NCBI GenBank assembly: GCA_944474755.1
Contig: OX104115.1
Span: forward strand, 52,952,648 to 53,016,647
DNA from: Limnoperna fortunei
Taxonomy: Eukaryota > Mollusca > Bivalvia > Mytilida > Modiolidae
DNA: 64,000 nucleotides
Direction: 5' to 3'
Shown here piece after piece: positions 1 to 8,900 of the stretch. The notes under the pieces were generated by a model. That model ran no database searches. It worked only from the letters and a program-made list of their open reading frames with translations, and had not been told where the DNA came from. Within the stretch, counting starts at the first letter, position 1. Every line of letters starts with the position of its first letter. The position numbers and the translations under genes were made by a program.

Positions 1-85
1 ACATGACACGTAATTGCCGTAGAGCTCACCGCTCTTCGCGGGCAGCTTCGCCTGCCCGTTGCGAGCTGTGCTCGCTATTAAGATG
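1..85 (-). repeat. Hairpin-cluster element end, copy 1
   Basis: This segment is nearly the exact reverse complement of 8319-8400. It contains three short hairpins in a row, with stems built on GAGC/GCTC, CGGGCAG/CTGCCCG and GCGAGC/GCTCGC. Its GC content is far above the surroundings. It looks like the terminus of a dispersed mobile element and may be cut by the window edge. Confidence 0.6.
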
Positions 86-460
86 TCTTACATGTAATGA
101 TATAGTAAAGTGTCTTTATGGTATAATAAGATGACGTCATAGTATAGTACCGTCATGGTGTACTAAGATGTCTTCATGATATACTCAAACATCGTCATGG
201 TATATTAAGATGTCTTAATGATATAGTAAAGTGTCTTTATGGTATAATAAGATGGCATCATAGTATAGTTAAGTGTCTTCGTGGTATAGTAAATGATCAT
301 CATGATATAATGAAGTATCTTTATGTTATAGCATTATAGTTAAATAGTGTAAAAGATTATCATTATGGTGTATTTCAACGTCTTTATAGTTTAAAAATGT
401 TGCTTATTGATGTGGGTTAGTGTCAATATAGTATAACTAAATGTCGTAATGGTGTAGAAT
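79..460. repeat. 21-bp minisatellite, degenerate
   Basis: About 15 imperfect copies of a ~21-bp unit of the form AAGTGTCTTTATGGTATAATA follow each other, alternating variants that begin AGATG and AAGTG. No open frame runs through the block. It directly follows the hairpin-rich terminus at 1-85. Confidence 0.7.
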
Positions 461-2313
461 AATGGTTAAACAGTATGCTTGTTGCCTTAATGATATATGT
501 TTGTGTATCATAAGGCAGCTGTGGCGTTCCATACCATCCCGCTGCAAACCATACATATATATCCCATCCCGCTGCAAACCCTGGCAAAAAATTGGAACAA
601 ATTATTCTGTGGATTAACACGAGAAGATGAAAAAGCAAAAGATTTAACGATGGTTGCACACCTGTAGCGCACACCTTAACCACGCTTGTATAATGTTAGT
701 TAACAACCAAAATAAAATCATTCCGCAATGGAATGGTTTTGTTGTGTGAGGTTTCATCGAATATACCCAAAATTTTCTTAACATTTATTTTTCTTGCATA
801 CAAAACTCTCTCTTGCGTTATAGAACTTTTAAATTAATTTGCATGCTCTAGATGATTGTTGCAACATTATACTGCTTTAATGATGAGTTAAGTAGAAAAT
901 TTTGAAAAAAACTTTTGCGTTTTTCTTTTTATCTCTAAACAAAATACTGAAATAATTTGGGCGTTCGGATACATTAGCGCAAGCGTCGGAGAGAGGATAA
1001 CCAGAGGTGAATATCTGTAAAACCTGTATTTTAGATACAATTTTTAGTGACGTTAAAAACTGATAGTTTAGGTGACAATTAAAATTAAGTTATTTCAGTG
1101 AATTAAACAAAAAAAATCATGTATTGTTGTAATATATTTGTCAGTGTACGTTTGAAATCCATTCTGTATATGCTATTGTACTAATTTAAAAATAAATCGG
1201 CGTCTTTTTATTTTAAATTTAGCTTAAAAACTTGTTAGTATATATAGGTAACGTACGCATATCTATACTTGCTTTTATGCATATTACTAGCAGACCATGA
1301 TGTCTAATTATTATGATCATGATTCAAAGTTGCAAGTCGAGGAAGCACAAACATATTTAAGCGGGAAGACATTTATTTGTTCACGACATTCTTGTCGTAT
1401 GCCATTAGACCGCTGACCCACCTCCCCCCATTTCACACCGACTTGTGTAGGAAGACGTTCGTTCATTGTAGAAATATAGATATTTAAAGCGTTCAGAGCA
1501 GTGTTTTTATCGACAAAATATTGTTTATATTGTTATAATAACATGGTTAGCTAAACATCTGGCGAGCTGCTCGAATGTTATACACGTGTTGTGTTATCCA
1601 CATGTAGACTAACCGGTTAAAATGTTAAAACATAGCCAGTCGCTCGTTAATTTGAGGCTTGACACCATTTTCAGCAACGAGCCAATAATGTATATAAACT
1701 GAAGCAAGTCACACAGTTTGATAGGGGTACATGCCACCTTAACACCTTTCTACCCCATTTTGACAAATATTACAAATGTGGTGACTCATTACATAACTGA
1801 TTGCTGTTGTAACTATCAACTATATTTTTTGCTTGTTGGTTCTGGAGTTTGCGTGTTTTTCGGATATGTGTATTACCTTTTTTACAGTTTCCTTGGTATT
1901 CGGTATTTTGCTATCGCCTTCAACACGAATATGTTCCCTTCACTCCAAAGTAGATGGTGTTGTTATCTTTAAATTATGCTGAAGTTTTAAAAATGTGTGT
2001 TGAAACTAAATACACCAGGTCAGTTTGAAAGTAGTGTCCCCCATATTATCCAATACCACTTTTGTCAAATATTGCAAATTTTGTGAATCATAACTCATCG
2101 CTAAAAAGTTTCCCAGTTGGGTTGTTAAAGCTTTGGTGCTCATGAAATTGAATAGGTCTTATTATTCTGATTATGGCACAACACGAATCCGTCAAATGTA
2201 TGCTTAATGTTCTCTTATTCATTTGACAATGACATATAGTTGGATAGTGAGATGGTGATATAACGTTAGAAGATATTTTCACCTGTTTTAGAAATGTATA
2301 ACTAAAGCATTCC
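461..2313. other. Non-coding AT-rich stretch with old repeat debris
   Basis: No gene is recognised. The part at about 1718-1960 resembles the repeat at about 30560-30720: both contain a run encoding a short poly-Phe/Tyr peptide and phrases such as TTGTTGGTTCTGGAGTTT and ACAGTTTC(C/A)TTGGT. The open frames here are short and uncorroborated. Confidence 0.5.
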
Positions 2314-2543
2314 GGGGTCTCGGTAGCCGAATGCATTGAGATAGCGGGTTCGAGTCCCACTGCGGGCATTGTGCGCTTGACTTCTATCTTAATTGACAAG
2401 GATTGCCAGTTTTCCTACCGAATGTCGTTGGTTTTTCTCCGGGTACTTCAGCTTCCCCCCCCCCCCCAAAAAAAAAACAAAAAAAAACTGGACACCATGA
2501 CATAGCTGAAAAATTGCTGAAAGCCACAACATTCAAATAAACT
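2314..2543 (+). mobile_element. tRNA-derived SINE, copy 1
   Basis: The head reads like a Leu/Ser-type tRNA with an A-box region (CGGTAGCCGA) and a B-box (GGGTTCGAGTCCC). It is followed by the family body (GACAAGGATTGCCAGTTTTC, then CTCCGGGTAC) and the 3' tail ATAGCTGAAAAATTGCTGAA ending in CAAATAAAC. The middle of the tRNA-like head is partly deleted and a poly-C/poly-A stretch interrupts the body. It is the same family as the copies near 12.3, 23.9, 32.2, 51.7 and 61.7 kb. Confidence 0.8.
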
Positions 2544-2738
2544 ATAGCATTCGTTTTTGTTCCACTCCTCATGTTTTATATAATAGAACAGTTAAAATTT
2601 TGTAATTAAAACCATACATTTATTGACAATTCAATATTAACATTTTATAAAACCAATACTGTTCTGACAATAAAAATTGCAATGCAATCTCGTATAGCTG
2701 ACATCGAATTCTAAACTCATTTGGTTATTAGTCAATTC

Positions 2739-2974
2739 CTAGTTACTTATCATGTTTTGTTCGTCAATGATGTCGTAAACACTTTCACTTCTTTCTAATC
2801 CATTTTCATTCACTTGGTCAACAATTCCGCGGCCAGCAGGTCTATCATGCTTGTATATCCATTCCATTGCAAGGACATGTATCTTCTGGCGAAAAATAAT
2901 ACAGAGACAAAAGATCAGCGTGAGACCTCCGCTACATAGAAGATACGCTGTGATTTCAGCATTCATAACTGGCT
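2739..2974 (-). CDS. Gene B last exon: TM segment and cytoplasmic tail
   Basis: The acceptor is TTTTAG at 2980-2975 on the minus strand. The exon opens with a Glu codon completed across the junction, then encodes a ~21-residue hydrophobic segment and a ~50-residue tail with the acidic Tyr motif ESVYDIIDEQ, and stops at TAG (2741-2739). Its tail is much shorter than that of gene A and not alignable to it, so the two paralogues probably signal differently. Confidence 0.7.
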
Positions 2975-5900
2975 CTAAAATGTTAACGTTCATAAAAATA
3001 TGAATAAACAAGTTATTTCATAGTAAATATATTTGTATATATGTAGTCGACATTGAATTGAAATATAATCATTTCTAATTATATTTTGTTTCTGCATGTA
3101 ATAAAACACCGATTTGTTTATAATAATTCATCGACTTGTAATTTAGAAACGAATATATTAGTTGTTAATTTCATGTTTTGCGGTTTCGTTCACTTATTCG
3201 AAACATTATACTCCACAAAACGGGAAAAAATACAATAAACATAATAAATAGTATTTGTATTCGTTTATTACCTGTATTTCTTCTCTTGTAGATAGCATTT
3301 CCTGAGGCAGTGAAGTTCGTGGTTCCTGTAAAAAAACATCGATTGATTGATTGGATGTTTGCTGTACGTCCAGCGAGCAGCTATATTCAGAATATATTAC
3401 ATTCCATTTTATTTACGTCGTTTAAGTCTAGAATCTATTTCATCTTAAAGATATTTGTAAAGCATTATATTGTCAACCTACAAAATTCTCGTATTGATAA
3501 ATTTATCCCACCTGGTAAATAGTGGAGAATTGCAAAAGGCATCACAAAATTTAAGAATAAAAATGAGAGTAAACGTCCAATTAGGTCAAATGGTGATATT
3601 CTCTTTCATCCTTTTGACAAATCATGTGCTATTAACAACTATTTTTCATCTATATCAACTCAAGAGACAGAAACTGATCTCCCAGATGTCCTGCCACATG
3701 CGCCATGATATTACTCTCAGATATAACTATATGTGAACAAGATGTCATTTATCAATTTCAGGTTCTTAATACTTCAAAACCTGGTGGTCCAGATAATCTC
3801 GACCTAAATTCTCAAGGCAATTTTACAGTCCCGGGTCACACCTGTCACAATTCTGGTAAAAGTATACAATGCCATGGTGTAGTGCCAAGAGGCTGGAAAT
3901 TGGCTGATGTTACTGCTATTTATAAAGGGAAAGGAGGGAGTGATATTGCTTCTAACTACAGACCGATCTCGGTAACTAATTGTTTTTGATAAGATGCTTG
4001 AAAAAAAAATATTCAAACAACTCCATGATTATCTTTTAAGAAACAAAATCCTTACAGAAGATCAATCAGGTTTTCGACACAAGGACACGACTGTCAATCA
4101 ATTATTTATGATGTTATCATGAAGAACTAAGATATTGGTAAAGATGTTAAGCTTCATATTGAGTGATGTCTCCAAGGCATTTGATAGCATATGGCATAAG
4201 GGTTTACTATATAATTTGCGTAAATATGGTATTAAGGGGAACTTATTGAATTGGTTTGTAAACTATCTTTCTGATCGAAATCAGAGAGTCTGCATGGATG
4301 GCTATTACTCAACTTGGAAATCTATTAATGCTGGTGCCCCGCAAGGATCAATACTTGGTCCGTATCTGTTTCTTTTGTTTGTCAATGACATAGTTGACGT
4401 GGTTTCTAATAAACAAACTATAAAATCAAACTATTTGCTGATGATGCTTCATTACACTGTGTTGTTGACGATCAGAAAGCAGCTACGGAATCTTAACAAT
4501 CAGACTTAGATAGTCTCCATAAATGGGCCACTGACTGGGGTATAATAACCTTTAACGCCAGTAAAACCAAATCCTTGTTATTCACTAAAAGACATGAAGG
4601 CAATATTCCAATTTCGTATTTAAATGATATTGCCTTTGAGTACATAAATATTCACAAACATCTTGGTCTAAACTTTAATAAACATGGTTCTTGGAAAGAC
4701 CATATAAATGAAATATACACAAAAGCCTGTGCTAGACTAAATATCTTGCGCATGCTGAAATATAATATTGATATAAATATTGTACATTGCCTTTATTAGA
4801 CCTATCCTTGAGTATGAAAATGTTATATTTGACAATTGTACTCAGGAAGAGTCTAACATATTAGGGTCTGTTCCATAAGATGCTGCCAGAATAATTACTG
4901 GTATGCGTCGAGGCACTCCAAAATTTAAGTTATATAAATAACTTGGGTGGGAGTTTTTGCAAAATGGGCGAAGGAACCAAAAGCTGATTCTTATCTTTAA
5001 GGCTTTACATGAATATCTCTCATCTTACACTTCTGATCTCGTGCTTTCCCAAACCAATATAAATGAGAATTATAATATCAGAAAGCTAAGATATTTTGAT
5101 ATACCACATGCCCGTACAATCTCTTATCAAAAAAGCTTCTTCCCGGATACCCTGGATATGTGGAATATTCCACATATCCAGGGTATCTGGGAATAAATCT
5201 TTATGTGGAATATTGTCAACTGCGGTACAATGTTAGCAACTTAAACCTACACCTTTACCAATCACACTTATCTGAGAGCCCGCTTTGTGCATGTGGTGAC
5301 ATTGAGGATAACTTTCATTATTTATATGCATGTCCCCTCTATGACAACCCCCGAAGACTGTTATTCAACCGTCATAGAAATTTTGAACTAATACTAAATG
5401 TAAATGTTTTACTACATGGTTCATTGGAACTGTCTCCAGGGAAAAATGCTGAAATAACAAATGATGTCCTTGAATATCAACAGTACACGCCGATTTAAAT
5501 AAATATTATAAATTTTACATACAAGTGTATTGCCAACCTTATTATTATTTGTTGTAAACACATGCATATTTATAAAAGAGTTAAAGATCCTAAATACTAG
5601 TACATGTATGTATACCCTGCTTCACTTGCAATTATCAAGAACTGATGACATCTGTTCACCAACCCCTTGCTCCTATATTATTTATGTTATAAATGTTATT
5701 TACTTCATTTTATTTATTTTAACTTTTATTCTTATTTACCATTATGTTCATTTATTCATCTATCCACCTAACTGTTCTTTTATCATAAGATACATTTTTT
5801 CTCTTTTTGGTTATTTTCTTCCATACTTGACTAATACCTTTTCTATTTCCTCAATTAAAACGGATTTTTTTCAAAACTACCCATCTCCTTAAATACACAA

Positions 5901-8900
5901 ATAAAAAAACCAACTTGTACAGCTTTCTTCTGCTCTGTACTCAATAAATACTTATTTTTATTTATAAATGTAATAAATGAGAAAGTTACCACAAATATAT
6001 ATGGAATTAACTCTAATTTTTGTATTATGTATACTAATTGCAATAGTACAAACTGTATTATGACTCACTTCTCTCACAGAGTACCCAGTATAGTGATGAA
6101 TTACTTTGCTTTAAATTAACTTACATCTGGGTTCACAAAAGTAACATACTGTCCCTATAATTATAGTACAGATATAGTATAAATATTCTGTGACTGGACT
6201 GAGACATGCCTACTACTATTATTGTTGCCTGCAGATATTTATTACCTGCGATTTAATAACATTCCATCTTGAAATTGTTGGGATAGGATTTATATAGCCT
6301 ATGCCTGTTATCCAATACCCTTTGATTTATATCAATAAAATGTTTGAAATGAAAATATTTTTATAACGTTAACCTGTAGTTGACATACCTTGTATTGATC
6401 CGTTAGTATATAGTGTAAAGAGAAACGTAGATTAAGTATTTAATCAAATGCACCACGTGAATTGATACGTATTAAAAAAGTAGAAACAACATAATTGTAA
6501 TAGATCGTCCTTAGAAACAGTGAATAAGTGGTTTTATAATAAAAAAGTCCACTGTTTTTTTTCCAACAGAATTGTTTTTGTCATGCATTAATTATTTCTA
6601 GAGATAACGATCATGAATAAATTTATTTTTCAAATGGTATAAGTAGCGTCCTGAGACAAGACCCACTCTTAAAGATGTGTTTAGGAGAATTTGTTATATA
6701 AGGGTCATATGGCATCATATGGACCGGTTGGTGGCCCCAAAAAATTTATATGGACACAGGCGCAGCTGAGGTCCATATATTTTTTGGGGCCACCAACCGG
6801 TCCATATACTGCCATATGACCCGAAGTGACATGAACTATTTGTTATATTAAACTTTACTTTTTGTAAGCTTATATGCTCATTTATTTGCTCCATATGCAC
6901 ATCATAATCTGTAATGACTGGTCATTTTAGGTTATTTTTGTTCTGAAAACTCATTTTGCATATTTTGCATTATTTTAGTTACTTGTCGTAAATAATCTTC
7001 ACTGAGATTACTAATCACATATTTGGCTATTTGTGTTTTTCCAACAGATGTGTAAACCCAATGCACATTTTATCCACAGCCGGTCCATATACATTATATG
7101 CACCGGTCCATATACTACGGTCGGTCTATATACGATTATATGGACCGTTTATGCTTAAAAAGAAATCATTAAAAAATAATCTTCAAAGTATAATATAATA
7201 AGTTATGTATATATACACAAAATTCTGTTTGCATTCGTAAGAATATATCAAATGCAGGAATTTAATTATTAAATCGTGATTATTGCTACACCTTCAATTT
7301 TAATAAAAAAAAATCACAGAATCGGTTAAATATATTCACCCATTACTTCTATTTTATGACATAAAAAATATGTTTGAAATAATCACTGATGATTGGTCTA
7401 TTATATTGTTGTGGTACGTATTTCTTACCTGAATTGAAACATTTACGAATTGTATAAACTTACCATCTGCGCTTTTGTTGGAAATCACCCCTGAATTCCT
7501 TGCAGTTGCTGTCTGCGCTACTATAAATATATATTATTTAATACACATAATTGAACATTTTTGCTCATTTATACAATAAATATTTCATTAAACTTAAATA
7601 TATATATAACATCCCAATCTTATTCTTCGTTTTATTCGAAATAAATCACAACAATCAATATGTCGTTAAATCAGGGGTGTTACTTGGTATATATAGTATA
7701 ATACGGATATGTGGCCCGAAAGGGGCACTTTTTTACCTATCCAAAATACATGAAAAGGTAGCTTTGTCATTGGAAAATATATAATTGGGTAGTTGGAAAT
7801 TATCCAGATATATTCCTTCTCCAATTCACATCTTATGCCTCTTGAACCACGCTGATTTTACAAATTAAGTGCTTCATTAACATCACTTGATAAAAATGCA
7901 TACTTAGTTACACCCTTAACCACCACCCCAATTGTGCACGCACTCGAAACCGTGTTAGAGATCGTTATCAAACGGTTGGTGTTTCATCTGATAACAAAAA
8001 GCTGACTTGATGTTAAAAAAACGAACACTGCATTATATCACATATCGATTGTTGTTAATATGATGACATGCGATTGAACGAGAACGCCCTAAGGACATTC
8101 ATAACACTGTGTCTTCCGCCTAGTGTTCTCCTTATTCTGAATATTCTATTCTTTATAATCTTCCATTTTCTTAAAAAATTTTTACCACAACGTCATTAAA
8201 TCAATTTCCTTTTCAGGTCTTTGATTTCTATAGAAAATATATCCGATTGTTATAAATCGATCATAACAATTTTATAACTATCAGAACATCTGTTTAAATG
8301 CAATACATAGTACATCGCCATTTAATAGCGAGCACAGCTCGCAGCGGACAGCGAAGCTGTCCGCGAAGAGCGGTGAGCTCTACGACAATTACGTGTCACG
8401 TTATCAAAATGAAATCACGTGATCAAAGTCTGCTTAATGCTGATATTGATTTTTTTTTCGTCCGGAAGTTGATATCGTCAAAAAACTGTAACGTTGTGAA
8501 TGAAGTCGATCCTTAAAAACTGACAATCATAAGACATTTCATTTTGACGTCACCATTACCAAGAAGGACGTCACGTGACCACTGGAATGTAGAGGCACTT
8601 TTAGGGTGTTCGGAAGTAACGTCAATTATGAAATGCACATTATATATAAATAATAAAGGACTATGTTGTCTGTGCGCGCATTTTGGCAATGCCTACTCCA
8701 TATTAGGTAACAATTAGTTTACATAGATACTATGAAAGTAAAAAAACGCAAACAGTTGACACATTAACTTCCGGTTGAATGTAAACGAGTCTCAATTTCG
8801 TTTAATAAATTGGCTAGTCTCGATCATCCAGACGCTTAATTACATTTGTGCGTCTGGATTCATCTCTATATGTGTAGGACCACCATAAATTTTTTACTCT

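Noticed and set aside
5530..5892. 120-codon frame rich in Phe/Ile/Tyr
   Set aside because: AT-rich non-coding sequence after the LINE; no start context or homologous motif.
7380..7420. Another hammerhead (CACTGATGA at about 7385)
   Set aside because: No GAAAC core, no stem II pairing and no cleavage triplet follow.
1..8400. One 8.4-kb transposon bounded by the hairpin clusters
   Set aside because: It would enclose only the 3' half of gene B, no transposase is seen, and no target duplication can be checked at the window edge.
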